Of a DNA stretch of 64,000 nt, positions 46,268-58,049 are shown piece after piece. Both the position numbers and the translations under genes were made by a program. This DNA comes from Seison nebaliae. Lineage: Eukaryota; Rotifera; Pararotatoria; Seisonacea; Seisonidae. A model generated the notes under the pieces. It did no database searches, had not been told where the DNA came from, and saw only the letters and a list, made by a program, of their open reading frames with translations. The first letter of the stretch is position 1, and each line of letters starts with the position of its first letter. The stretch spans positions 23,868 through 87,867 of the forward strand of contig JALJEE010001725.1 in assembly GCA_023231475.1 (NCBI GenBank). The letters run 5' to 3'.

Positions 46268-46510
46268 TCAGTGAAAATGATATACAATTTTTTTAACCTT
46301 CACTAATAATCGGTCGTTATTGTCGTTATTTGACGATACGTTGCTCATTCTCTCTTCGACAACGATATTGTCGCTGGAAGGAGGTTCTACGATCTTGCAA
46401 GTTACTCCTATTCTCATGTAACGTCCATAGAAACCGGAAACGAATAGAACGGCAATGAACGATATGCCAAAGCAGAGACTCAATAGAAGAACGAGAAGTG
46501 AGAGACGTCG
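46268..46510 (-). CDS. Single-pass membrane protein exon
   Basis: The exon begins after an acceptor (CAATCTAG, minus strand, near 46520) with TRSRRLSLLVLLLSLCFGIS. A strong membrane helix (to about FVSGFYG) and a short extracellular or lumenal part with one Cys follow (RIGVTCKIVEPPSS), ending VKKIVYHFH. An upstream first exon must exist but was not identified. The family is unknown. Codon composition and the basic-hydrophobic boundary support a real exon. Confidence 0.4.
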   Translation of the reverse strand, partial: RRLSLLVLLLSLCFGISFIAVLFVSGFYGRYMRIGVTCKIVEPPSSDNIVVEERMSNVSSNNDNNDRLLVKVKKIVYHFH

Positions 46511-48355
46511 AGATCTTGTCTAGATTGATCGTTCGAGGAAAATGAGAAAATTATAAGTTTTTCGAGATGTCAATATTGAAAAGGTTCATGTCGCTCGTCA
46601 GTTATTTCACACTGACAACAATCAAAGCGAGACGAACTAACAAAAAAAATATTTGAATTTTCAAAAAGTTTGCTAAACTTCTTTTCTCATCATTATTCTC
46701 TTCGATTCCTCCCAACTCAGTCAGCGACTCCACGCCAAAATTCAGTGGGATAGACTCTCAGTCCAATTTTGAAATTTGATTCGTAATTTCTTTCTTTTTG
46801 ATTCTCGCACACACTAACCGATGATTTCTTTTCCTTTTTTTCTTCTTGAGAAGTAACTTTAATTTATTCTTTTCTAAAAATTTTCGTTTTTCCTTCACTC
46901 ACTCTCACCAATCGAGTATGTAATTTTTTGAATTATGTGTATAATTATTATTTGCCATCGTCCCACCGACCATATGGACTGCTAACAACAGCAGCAACAT
47001 AACAACAAATAAATTATTTAATTCCAATTCTTACCTCTTCCATAGTCTTCTATTCCTTTCTATTCTTCCGTTCTTTTACGACTTCACTTATATAATTTTC
47101 TAGTACCGATTCTCCTACATATTCGTCTAGTCGTGTGTGCGTGTGTGCGTGTGTGCCTGTGTGCTTGTGTGTGTATATGTGTCGAGAATGAATAGGCAGA
47201 TAGGGACAGATATGTAGCAACGACTATTATGTATAAAGGATAACGAAGTAAGATGAATGTTCGAAATTGGCATGGATATTCAAGTGCATCTAAACTAATG
47301 ATTTGGAGACCATGGCAATATATGATCAGAATATGATATACTATTCATTTCCGCTCTTTACTCAATCACTCCTTATTATTTCATTATTCCATTTAGTTCA
47401 CCTTCCCATTACGACTCACCATAAATTCATCGACACAATCTCATCATCCAAATTGATCATTTGCACGTTCAATTTATCCTTAGTTACACTCAAATTCCTT
47501 CCTTTTATTTTCTCGTCTCATTCATCTTCATTCATCCTTCTTTTTTCACTTATAATTTATTTATTTATCTTTTATAAATTTTCGGCTTTTATTCTCATGT
47601 TGCTGTTGCTGTTTCCAGAAGTTCCTTATCATATTCCTGGTATTTGAAATGTACTGTAAATTGATGATTTGAGCTTTCCGTTCGAAAGTCTTTCTCTTCC
47701 TCACCATCTCTCTAACTCCTCAATTTTCCATTTAATACATTTTCTTTTTAATTCTCCATTTTCAAGAATGCTGATGTTGAAAAAACTTTACACATTTTTT
47801 GGATCACATGTTTTTTTCTAAAAAAATCTTTTTTCTTTTTTAACATACATACATTATTAAATGTTTGCAAAAAAATGTATAGTAATGTAGATCGAATGTA
47901 GAATTACTTGGACTTTCGTTTAGCTAATACCTCTGGCAAGGTTAGCTTCTTTCCAATCGTTTGACATTGATCTCTATACGTCCCTTGGATAGAGCGACTT
48001 CGTCCAAACAAAACGAATCATATCCATCCAATAAACACAGATTGATCATTGGACTTAACTCTGAAAAATTTTAGTTTGACTTATTCTCTCTTAAACTCTC
48101 ATTTCCAATTATTTCTAAGAAATGTACTTAAAAATGTCTCTCTCAAATAAAATTGATGTGGGCAATGTATGATTTGTATCTCTGACAATTTCTTCTTATC
48201 AGATTTTAATTTTTTTTTGTATGAATCAGTAAACGATAAATTTTTTGCATGACTAATAACATAGAATAAATTTAGCTTATTAAGTCTATTCTCAAATTTT
48301 ATCGAACTTTTTAACATTTTCACAATTCTATCTCGCCTTCAATATAAAATTGAAG
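46511..48355. other. Intergenic region upstream of SLC6 transporter
   Basis: About 1.8 kb. It includes a (GT)n-rich run at about 47131-47182. The T-rich ORF 47303-47647 reads as hydrophobic filler without motif and is not annotated. The 5' exon(s) of the minus-strand membrane protein may hide here. Confidence 0.4.
47131..47182. repeat. (GT)n-rich microsatellite
   Basis: Interrupted GT dinucleotide run (gtgtgtgcgtgtgtgcctg and similar) in the SLC6 upstream region. Confidence 0.85.
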
Positions 48356-50512
48356 ATGACGCAAGATGAACATGAATCAAAAGTAGTGAATCCAAAACGT
48401 TTTTCAATCGTTTACAAACCATCGCCGTCATCGTCACCACCAGCGAAATGTACAGAAAACGATTATCCATTGACACAGGCGAGAGTACTTCAAGATTTAG
48501 ATGAGAAGGAGCATCGATTACGGCGGGAAGATCCACGCACCAAACGTGCACAATGGTCGAATCAACTCGATTTTTTCATATCACTTGTCGGTTTTGGAGT
48601 GGGAATTGGAAATGTTTGGCGATTTCCATATCTTTGTTATAAAGGTGGTGGTGGTGCATTCTTAATCGCTTATATGGTCGCCGTCGTTTTATTAGGATTA
48701 CCGATCTTCTTTCTCGAAGTATCCATCGGACAATGGATGAGTCGAGCAGGATTGGAAGCATGGAATATCGTTCCATTAGCAAGAGGAATCGGATTGACGA
48801 CGACAGTTGTCGTTGCGTATCTTTCACTTTATTACAATGTAATTGTGGCATGGGCAATCAGATATTTAGTAGTTTCATTTGCAAAAGTTCTTCCATGGAA
48901 AGAATGTGGTAATCATTGGAATACTCCATGTTGTGTCTTTCATGATTATCAGAATAATCGAACATTCTTTCAAGGCGGTCAATATCCGTATACACCAGCT
49001 CAAAAGATGTTGGCAATGTTGAGCGCAACGACAAATATAACGACTAATTGTACAGAATTTCCCAATCCAGTTAACGAATATTGGGACCGGAATGTGCTCC
49101 ATATTTCAAAAGGAATTGAAGATATTGGAATTATTCGATGGGATCTCGCTATCTGTCTCTTTGTCGCTTGGGTGCTCGTTTATATTTGTATTTTCAAAGG
49201 AATTCATACGAGTGGAAAAGTCATGTATTTCACCGCCACTTTACCATATGTTTTCCTCTTCATTCTTCTCATTCGTGGATCGCTTTTACCTGGCGCATCC
49301 AAAGGAATCATATATTATCTCAAACCAAATATGACACGTCTAGCTGAACCGGAAGTATGGGTAGATGCGGGAACTCAAGTATTCTTCTCTTATTCACTCG
49401 CACTTGGAGCATTAATTGCTCTTGGATCTTATAATAATTTCCATCATAATTCAGCAAAAGATTGTGTCATTTTTGCATTCATCAACAGCGGAACGAGTGT
49501 TCTCGCTGGTTTCGTTATTTTCAGCGTTTTGGGCAACATGTCAGAAGTGACGGGAATCGATATCGAGAAAGTAGCGGAAAAAGGACCTGGTTTGGCATTC
49601 ATTGCTTATCCACAGGCACTTCTCCATTTACCATTTTCTCCTCTTTGGTCTTGTTTCTTCTTCATTACTCTCATCATGTTGGGTCTTGATACCCAATTCG
49701 TTCAAGTTCAAAGTTTATGGCAATCAATAGCTGATCATTATCCTCAACATTTCGCCGTCGACAAACGAAAGAAAGGAATTCTTTTAATTGTCGTTTGTTT
49801 CATCGAATTCCTTCTCGGATTATTTTGTGTGACGGAAAATGGTGCATATTTCTTACAACTTCTTGATTATTTTTCTGGATCAAGAATCATTTTACTTGTG
49901 GCTGCTATCGAAGCCATCACTATCTCTTACATTTATGGAATACATCGTTATTTTGACAATTTAAACGTCATGCTCAAATATCGTTTTCCTAATTTCTTAA
50001 AAATATTTCCCGCTTTTCTTACTCCTGGTTATGCGATTGCCATTTTCGCTCTCACTTTCAATTCGTCAAAAAAAATGAAATATAATAAAACTTACGAATA
50101 TCCCACATGGTCCATCATCATGGGTTGGTGTATCGCCCTTAGTTCAATCGTCTTAACATTCATTTATGCATTTTATATGTTACTCAAAACATCGGGAACA
50201 TTCAAAGAACGATGGAGAAGATTAACATTTTATGAATTACTTCCACATCAATTCGAAGCTATCGATGAAAGTGTTTATGATCATTGTTTGAAAGGACATG
50301 CTTCTCAATTACGAATAGCTCATGAAGAAGAAAGACAATCTCAATTACTTCTCTCCGAAACGAATACCAACACTCAATCTATGATTAGTATGAAACAATA
50401 TGATTATGATTCTGATGAGAAGCGATCACTCGATTCGAACAACAGTAACGATCCTCATCTTAATGGTCATGAAAACGGAAGAGATCATCGAAGAAATCAG
50501 AAATTCTTTTGA
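48356..50512 (+). CDS. SLC6 sodium- and chloride-dependent neurotransmitter transporter
   Basis: This intronless gene encodes 718 aa with the 12-helix LeuT-type fold. TM1 is VGFGVGIGNVWRFPYLC, with Gly where monoamine transporters have Asp, which points to amino-acid, GABA, taurine, betaine or creatine substrates. TM6 is QVFFSYSLALGALIALGSYN, very close to the GABA/taurine/creatine branch. TM8 shows MLGLDTQFVQVQSLWQSIAD. The extracellular loop 2 carries Cys residues and N-glycosylation sequons (NRT, NIT, NCT), as usual. The acidic and polar C-terminal tail is about 90 residues and ends without an obvious PDZ ligand. Start at the ATG 48356. Co-transport of Na and Cl at the plasma membrane is inferred from the family; the substrate cannot be fixed from sequence alone. 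Confidence 0.88.
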   Translation: MTQDEHESKVVNPKRFSIVYKPSPSSSPPAKCTENDYPLTQARVLQDLDEKEHRLRREDPRTKRAQWSNQLDFFISLVGFGVGIGNVWRFPYLCYKGGGGAFLIAYMVAVVLLGLPIFFLEVSIGQWMSRAGLEAWNIVPLARGIGLTTTVVVAYLSLYYNVIVAWAIRYLVVSFAKVLPWKECGNHWNTPCCVFHDYQNNRTFFQGGQYPYTPAQKMLAMLSATTNITTNCTEFPNPVNEYWDRNVLHISKGIEDIGIIRWDLAICLFVAWVLVYICIFKGIHTSGKVMYFTATLPYVFLFILLIRGSLLPGASKGIIYYLKPNMTRLAEPEVWVDAGTQVFFSYSLALGALIALGSYNNFHHNSAKDCVIFAFINSGTSVLAGFVIFSVLGNMSEVTGIDIEKVAEKGPGLAFIAYPQALLHLPFSPLWSCFFFITLIMLGLDTQFVQVQSLWQSIADHYPQHFAVDKRKKGILLIVVCFIEFLLGLFCVTENGAYFLQLLDYFSGSRIILLVAAIEAITISYIYGIHRYFDNLNVMLKYRFPNFLKIFPAFLTPGYAIAIFALTFNSSKKMKYNKTYEYPTWSIIMGWCIALSSIVLTFIYAFYMLLKTSGTFKERWRRLTFYELLPHQFEAIDESVYDHCLKGHASQLRIAHEEERQSQLLLSETNTNTQSMISMKQYDYDSDEKRSLDSNNSNDPHLNGHENGRDHRRNQKFF

Positions 50513-51569
50513 AGAAAATATATCGGAACTGATGAAATGATAGAAAATAAAGCGATCCATTAACGAACAACAACACGATCCAATCATCAGAAATAATTTG
50601 ATTTTTTTTTTAGAAGAAGGTCCTTGTAAATTCCAATTTTGTGGAACGTCACACACACAGACATCTTCAACTCTCCATCATTGACAGGAAATCCATAATG
50701 ACAATGTGTCAGTCATTGATTGTATAAAAATTGAATTGGAAAAATATTAATAAAAAATTATCGTTTCTATTTTTTAAATCTTTCGAAATCAATCCTAATA
50801 GTCGTAGTGGAAATGAAATTAAAGTAGTTAATTTAGTATAAAAGTATTGTATGGATAAAAAAAAAATCAAATATTTTTATTTTTTCAAAATAATTCCATC
50901 CAAATCTCATCTTAATATCTCACACATTCAACAACCTTTTTTTCTTCTTTCTTTTCTAATCATTTTTTTTTCTTTTCCATTCATTTTTCCGCCTTCCTTT
51001 CTTTTATCAAATTTTCTTTCTTTCTCGATTGTTTCGGAAAAAACACTTTTAATCTTTTTTTATATGATTCTTCCATTTTATCTAGAGAATGAGTACTTAT
51101 ATATGCGTTCAAATATCGGTTGTTTAATTTTAATGTTATTCTTATTTTCCATTCCCTTCCCTTCAATTCCTATCGTTGTCGTTAAAATGAAATTTCTTTT
51201 TTCTTCATTTAATAAAATTTAAATTCAGAAATTTTAAATTACCCAAAAAAAAAACAACTTGAAAATTTAATTTATAATTTTATTAAAATAAATGATAATT
51301 ATAATATAAATTAAAATATTATATTGTTGGAATAATAAGCGAAAAATTTAGAATTTACAATTAAGAATTTGAATTTGAATTTGATAAATAAATAAAATTT
51401 GGTAAAAGCTTAAAATTCAAATTTTATAAAAATGTAATTTTTCGGAATGAGAATATTTAACAAAACTGAAAAAAAATTGAAATATGTGCGTGCTCTTCTC
51501 GAACAACAACAGTAGATTTCTTATTAGTTCAAACATTGTATATTGTATACAATAGAAAAGATAGAAATC
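50513..51569. other. Intergenic AT-rich gap
   Basis: About 1 kb, with very AT-rich stretches between 51200 and 51480. ORFs at 50851-51222 and 51417-51635 are composition artefacts. It should hold the promoter of the eL40 gene. Confidence 0.5.
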
Positions 51570-52166
<597 letters not shown>

Positions 52167-52225
52167 ATGAACAATCATCTCATCATAATCTTAATAGATT
52201 TTTATTAAAAGAAAAATGAAAATTT

Positions 52226-54262
52226 TCAAATACATTTTCTTCTTTGACATGTTCTCTGAGAATAACACGAGATTTTTGGACACCATTTCGGACATTTACA
52301 AACATTCGATTCACATTTGCTCAGACATTTCGTCTTCAACAAATAATAAAAGAGTAGTAACAATAGGAAAAGGATAGAGATGATTCCCATCATTTTAATA
52401 TAAGACCAAAAATCTTTTTTATCGCGATTTCTATGCTGGTTTTTATCTTGATCTCCATGTTGGTTTTTATCACGATTTCCAAATCGGTTCCAATCTCCAT
52501 TTCTATGTCCCTTTTTACCTTTTTCATTTATTCCTCGTTTTTTTATTGATGATTTTTGATTGTGAGCACCGTTGTTTCTTAATGTTGTGGTTTGAGAAGG
52601 TAGATCTTTGAAATTTGATGACGGTAATGGTTGACATGGTGATAGACAGAAAGATTTACATGGATCAGGACACGGGTATAATGGCGGACATGATGGTTTA
52701 CATATCGGTTTAGATGTTGGTGGACAGAGTGGTACACACGATGACTTACATGGCGGTTTGCATGGTGGTGGACAAGGTGATCGGTAAGGAGGTGGACATG
52801 CTGGTTTATATGGTGGTGGACAGAGTGGTTTGTATAGTGGTGCACATGGTGACGTACACGGAGTTGAACATTGTGATTTACATATTGGTTTACACGGGGG
52901 TGGACAAGGTGGTCTGCATGATGGTGGAGATGGTGATTCGCAGCATGGTGGACATGGTGATTCACAGGGAGGTGGACATGGTGGTCGGTATGGCGGAGGA
53001 CATGGTGATTTACATATTGGTTTACATGGCGGAGGACAGGGCGATTTACATACTGGTTTACATGGTGGAGGACAGGGTGATTTACAGGGAGGTGGACATG
53101 GTAATTTACAGGGTGACTTACAGGGTGATTTACAGGGTGATTTACAGGGTGGTTTGCACGGTGGTTGACATGGAGGAGGACAAGGTAACTTGCATGGTGA
53201 TGGACATTTTGATCGGTATGGAGGTGGACAGGGAGAAGAAATGTCTATAACCTCGCAACATTCCTTCGGCTTAATACACGAATCCATCGGACATCTTATA
53301 TAATTCTGTAGACACATATCAGTACAAGTATTAGCGCAATTATTCAAATTTTCTCGAATGGCTTTCAATCGCATTTGTCTTTTATCTTCTTCCGATATTC
53401 CACAATAATCAGATGAGTTAACTATGATAATGTTTTCATGGAAAAATTGTTTGAGTTTAACTCGAATACCAGTTTCGTTCCGTTCACAAGGAAATGAGAA
53501 GCAGTAACATCCCGTTGTATGACAAGTAGATACGCATTGACAATTACTTATTGAAGTACAACATTTTATACGAGGACATGGATCACAACATGATTTGCGA
53601 CAATTATATGGAAAACATCGGATACAGGAAGGTTTAGCGCAAGCACACATATTCCGATTGCGATAAACACATGAACTCCGACCGTTATTATTACACGGAT
53701 TACAGTTTCGTTTCAAAATCGGTTTCACACATCTATCATCACTCTTGCAACATTCATCTTGTTCATTGCATTGAGGAGTGGCACAATTCTGAAAGAGTGT
53801 AGGCAAATCATTTAACATATCTAATGTCTCTAAAATTTCCTTAAGGAAATAATTGACTTCATAGAGATATGTCCGTTTTTTTCGATCACAGAAGAATAAT
53901 TGCATTCTCCTCAATATAGTTAATATTCTCGTTAAGAAATCGATTATTCTCGTACCGTTATGATTTGTCGATACATGATATATAAGAATGTGCATATATC
54001 GTTCGATATTCACTATTGGAATTAATGGGATAGTGACTTCAGCTCCTGGATGTAGTTCGATGTTATTAATCCTATTGAACAGTACTTCGATCAAACTAGA
54101 TAACTTACAAAATTGAAGTAAGCAATTCTCTAAGTTTAGTAGTTGTCCATGCTTCACTCTCACTATACGAACAATGTCCGCCACTAAATAATAGGTAGTA
54201 TTCGCTATCTGATGCAACCATTCATTCTCCACCGTATTATATTCGCTATCGCTGATAAACAT
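52226..54262 (-). CDS. Cys/Pro-repeat membrane protein, unrecognised
   Basis: This intronless gene encodes 678 aa. A non-repetitive helical N-terminus (about 1-165) is followed by a Cys-rich zone with many paired Cys (CDPCPRIKCC, CQCVSTCHTTGCYC) up to about residue 335. A long array of PCxPPC/PPCKxPC units (about 345-550) follows, then a polar linker of NRDKNQH-like repeats (about 590-610), one strong membrane helix (MMGIISILFLLLLLFYYLL) and a 36-residue tail with nine or ten Cys. There is no signal peptide at the start. The PCK array recalls late cornified envelope, metallothionein-like or cuticle-associated proteins by composition only. The C-terminal anchor suggests a tail-anchored-like topology with the repeats on the cytosolic side. 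Divergent with ELP4, with 175 bp between starts. Confidence 0.7.
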   Translation of the reverse strand: MFISDSEYNTVENEWLHQIANTTYYLVADIVRIVRVKHGQLLNLENCLLQFCKLSSLIEVLFNRINNIELHPGAEVTIPLIPIVNIERYMHILIYHVSTNHNGTRIIDFLTRILTILRRMQLFFCDRKKRTYLYEVNYFLKEILETLDMLNDLPTLFQNCATPQCNEQDECCKSDDRCVKPILKRNCNPCNNNGRSSCVYRNRNMCACAKPSCIRCFPYNCRKSCCDPCPRIKCCTSISNCQCVSTCHTTGCYCFSFPCERNETGIRVKLKQFFHENIIIVNSSDYCGISEEDKRQMRLKAIRENLNNCANTCTDMCLQNYIRCPMDSCIKPKECCEVIDISSPCPPPYRSKCPSPCKLPCPPPCQPPCKPPCKSPCKSPCKSPCKLPCPPPCKSPCPPPCKPVCKSPCPPPCKPICKSPCPPPYRPPCPPPCESPCPPCCESPSPPSCRPPCPPPCKPICKSQCSTPCTSPCAPLYKPLCPPPYKPACPPPYRSPCPPPCKPPCKSSCVPLCPPTSKPICKPSCPPLYPCPDPCKSFCLSPCQPLPSSNFKDLPSQTTTLRNNGAHNQKSSIKKRGINEKGKKGHRNGDWNRFGNRDKNQHGDQDKNQHRNRDKKDFWSYIKMMGIISILFLLLLLFYYLLKTKCLSKCESNVCKCPKWCPKISCYSQRTCQRRKCI
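52680..53240 (-). repeat. PCK-type coding repeat array
   Basis: The DNA is built from about 12- to 24-bp units encoding PCKxPC and PPPC. The variation between units indicates expansion by slippage or unequal exchange. The array shows up on the plus strand as long Gly/His-rich open frames, which are shadows. Confidence 0.8.
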
Positions 54263-54437
54263 AAGAGTAAAAATGAAAATTAAAATTATACTGAAATTAT
54301 AGTTGGAGCAAGTTCCATTCTCCTTCTCCTCTCATATATATATAGTTCTCTCATTCCATTAATTTCCCAATTCCCTTCAAAATTATTCCTCTCAAATAAA
54401 ATATTCAAATTTTAGGCTTAATTTAAAAATTTCAATT

Positions 54438-55675
54438 ATGGTCATTATCTCAAAAGGTGCGAAAATTGTAGATCATTTATCTGAGGTTACGGGAAGATGC
54501 ATACATCCTAATGGTCGTTTACAATTAGTATCATCAGGAATATCTTCCTTCGACGATATATTAAGTTATTTTTCTCAAATTATTTCCAACATATTCTCTT
54601 ATTTTGGATAGATGGTGGATTTGCAATCGGTTCAACCATCGGAATCAGTTAAATAATCTCATTTTCATTCAATTCAAACTCGTCTTTAGTAAACGATCAA
54701 TATGACATTTATTCAAGACGCATTCTAAAGTATTTTATGGCTGAAGGTATACGACAATCTCATAATATAATTCACATATCATTCTCGGATGAAGATACCA
54801 AAAAAGTTTTATCTTTTATACAAATCGGACTTTTTTCTAATTTTTATCTTTTTCAAATTAGATTCCAAAACTTTTTAAAAATCTCAACAACAACAGTAAT
54901 AAACAGTCTCAAAATGTACAAGGGTATTTGAAAAATTTGAAAAATAAGAATAATTCGTTGATAAATCTTAAAAAGACAAATGATAAAAAGGAAGAGGAAC
55001 TTTTCAATTTCGATGATATCCTTCTGCTCGATCACTATGAGAAATATCATGAAATTCGATTATTGGACGATGTGAAAATGTCTCTCACCTTTTTTTTTTC
55101 GAAATTAATTTTAATCTGAAATCTCAGAAAGAATTATGAGAATGTTCTAGATGAATTGGAGTCGTTATTGAAGGAACTCAATTGTGGATTTATAAAGGGA
55201 ACAATGAAGAAAGGAAGAAAACGAGAGTTTGTTCGAATTGTTGTTGATGATATTTTTGGAGATGTGCGAGGTAGAGATAAATTTGGGAAAGAGAATTCGG
55301 AGAAGTTCCTTCTCCGATTATCTGGTGTCATTTCAAATGTATTAGCAGTGGGTTGGATAAGATTGAATGAGAAAATGCAATTTATCGATTATCTCTTCCA
55401 AATGGAATCGATTGATGAGAAGAAAAATTTTGATGGAATCATCTTTTCCATTCAGTCGCCTCGTCTCCAATCCATCAATTCAGTTAGTGAGATAATTGAT
55501 AATGATCGATGTCAATTTGTTTTCAAAAATAAAAAGAATCGATTTTTGATTGAAGTTCAACATCATTTCTCCACTTCATATGTTCAATTCGTTTCATTTT
55601 AGAGATATCGCTTACAGCCAAATGTAGATGATGGTGAAGGAGAAAAGATTTCAGAAACGTTGAATGAATTTTGAA
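54438..55675 (+). CDS. ELP4: Elongator complex subunit ELP4
   Basis: ELP4 is a RecA-like subunit of the Elp456 ring, needed for Elongator tRNA wobble-uridine modification. Six exons are placed by homology. NGRLQLVSSGISSFDDIL matches human NGQLLVSTGLPALDQLL. GGFAIGST, the degenerate Walker A region, matches GGLAVGTV. YDIYSRRILKYFMAEGI matches YNIYSPLLFKYFLAEGI. Later FVRIVVDDIFGDVRGRD corresponds to ILRIGIQNLGSPLWGDD. The C-terminus ends ISETLNEF. Introns start GTTATT, GTTAAA, GTTTTA, GTCTCT and GTTCAA. The one beginning GTCTCT (near 55079) is one of only three non-GTT donors placed here. Total about 320 aa, somewhat shorter than human (424 aa). Confidence 0.85.
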
Positions 55676-57315
55676 TGGAAAATAATTTTTTTATTTTTTT
55701 TACGAATGTTTCTTCGCAAAACGAAAAAAAGATCAATAATAATAATACTTCAGTAAATAAGATGATGGGAGGACAGAAAGAAAGAGAAAGAGAGTGGAGA
55801 ATGAATGAAAATTGCTCTTGAATGAATTAGCGAGTGTATGATATGGGAAAGGGAAGAGATTCATTTCCTCTCCTTTCTCCATTACATTTACTAATGGATT
55901 GTTCTGATAATTTCATTTTCATTCTCTCCCGTCTTGTTCCTCTGTTGGAAAGAGAAAAATGGAAGAGGAGAAACATGTACATGTCATATCGGGAAAATGT
56001 TAATTAAGAAATATGACGCCATGAAATGATAAGCTTAAAATTTGAGATTAAATTGGGAGAATTTTGGGAATGAAATTGTTGTGTGGAAATAAAATGGGAA
56101 ATATGATGAACTTTCATCTATGTTCTGCATGCTACATGAGCCACAGATTATTCTATCAAGCATTTTTATTTTATTCGTAACAAATGAATGAAAAACATAA
56201 TAGTGAATGAGAATTGAATGAGTGAATGAGGAGCATGTACGTTTGATAAGCCGTTTTTCTTCCTTTCGTTCCTTCCATTCCTATCGTATTATTACAATGT
56301 AATGTAATTAGAGAAGTCCAAATGTTCATTGCGCACAGGTTCACATACAACCGAATGTACATAAAAGTAAACGAGTAAAAATCTCATGAGAACCCATAAA
56401 AATTTACACATACACTTACATAAAGACACGTACGGTTCGATTAAAAAGTAAAATACACGTACAACTCAACATTCAGTTACGTACATCTCCATGTGTGTAT
56501 GTAGTGGACTTATATATGGGATGTGCTTGTTTCGGATAAGAAGATTCATTTCGAATTAAACTTTTCTCCATTCAGAGCCTTTTGCTTGTTTGGTAACCTA
56601 TTGTCATTTCCTCACATAAACATGTAACATATAAAAAAAAAGAAACTTTCTTATCATTTCCCAAAAATTTCTACATCTCCATTACATCTGCTGAATGAAA
56701 ATGGAATGATTATTCTGAATGAATTCTCAATTACATAAATCTTCTCCGAAAAACATAGTCAAATGTGTCGTTCAATCTCGGTTCATGTTATCTTGCCGAA
56801 ACGAAACTTTCGTCGTCATCGACAATTGATATACAATGATACATGTACGTGATTGGACGATGAATTCGACTATCTATCATCATCTCAATAAGTAAAATCT
56901 TTATTTTCATGGTAATTTGAAGATGTCAAATTCTTCCTCTTCTATTCAAAAAGGAGCTTGATGAGAGAAGAAAAACAAAATTTTCATTTATTTACCAAAT
57001 CACCAACCTTCGACATTACAAATTCGTCTCATAATTTCTCTTCATTTAATCACTTCATTCGACACATGACGAGAGGTTGTGGTGTCGAAGACACACAAGA
57101 CAACATTGTCGCTCGCCCATTTCTAGACGACATCCATTTTCTTCTCATATAATCACTTCTCAAATTCTCGTCTTAATCCCAGAAAATTTTATTGAAATTT
57201 ATTTTCAACAATTTTTATTGTTTTCTCACAAAATTCTCCACTCCTTCCACTCCTTCTGCCCACTTTAATCTCACTCCTTAAAATCATATTTCTAAGAACT
57301 TTAAACTTTTTGAAG
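55676..57315. other. Intergenic, myosin light chain upstream region
   Basis: About 1.6 kb between two same-strand genes. ORFs at 56171 (minus), 56958 and 57077 lack motifs. It should hold the promoter of the regulatory light chain gene. Confidence 0.45.
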
Positions 57316-57874
57316 ATGTCGAGTCAGATGGCGAAGAGGAAAACGACAAAGAAGCGAGCTCAACGCGCAACGTCTAACGTATTCGCGATGTTCGACCAAG
57401 CACAAATTCAAGAGTTTAAGGAAGCGTTCAATATGATTGATCAGGATCGTGATGGATTGATAAGTAAAGAGGATTTGCGTGACATGCTCGCCTCGTTAGG
57501 CAAAGAAGTGTCTGACGAATATTTAGAGGAGATGATAGCGGAAGCAAAAGGCAGTATTAATTTTACGATGTTTCTCACTCTCTTTGGAGAGAAGTTGAAT
57601 GGAACTGATCCAGAAGAAGTCATTCGAAATGCTTTCCAAGTTTTAATTCAAATCTTCTTTTTCTATTTTTCTTTTTAATTTTTAGTGTTTCGATGATGAT
57701 AATTCGGGAAAGATCAATGAGGAACGTCTCAAAGAGTTATTATTGACAACGGGCGATTATTATACGGAAAACGAAGTGGAACAATTGTTCCATGAAGCAC
57801 CGATTAAGGACGGCTGGTTCGATTATAACGAATTCACTAGAATAATTAAACACGGCAAGAAAGACGACGAATAA
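57316..57874 (+). CDS. MYL12: Myosin regulatory light chain, non-muscle type
   Basis: Two exons (57316-57639, 57686-57874) with a 46-nt intron starting GTTTTA encode 170 aa, the usual length. The N-terminus [15 protein letters not shown] carries the Thr19-Ser20 pair, the conserved site of myosin light chain kinase and Rho kinase (vertebrate Thr18/Ser19). EF-hand 1 is intact ([12 protein letters not shown]); the others are partly degenerate, as in the family. The C-terminal lobe reads [20 protein letters not shown] and ends [11 protein letters not shown]. It binds the neck of non-muscle myosin II and controls contractility and cytokinesis (fly spaghetti squash). The ATG at 57316 is preferred because it gives the standard N-terminus. 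Confidence 0.94.
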
Positions 57875-58049
57875 AATTTTTTCAAAAAATAATTAATTTT
57901 TTTTTTCATTTTCATCATTATTGATCGATAACTTACATTAGTTTGATTTCCCATTCCAATAATTATAATAATAAACACATCTCTCAATTCCAAAGAACAT
58001 TTGACAACAAATAAAAAATCGTCGTCACTCACATCTCGAGAGATCTTCT

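Noticed and set aside
47303-47647. 115-codon plus-strand ORF, hydrophobic
   Set aside because: T-rich composition gives Phe/Leu/Ile by default; no signal-peptide layout, motif or splice context.
52714-53250. Long plus-strand open frames rich in Gly/His or Val/Met
   Set aside because: They are the antisense of the PCKxPC repeat array; the minus-strand 678-aa frame has unique ends, a membrane helix and paired Cys, so it is the real gene.
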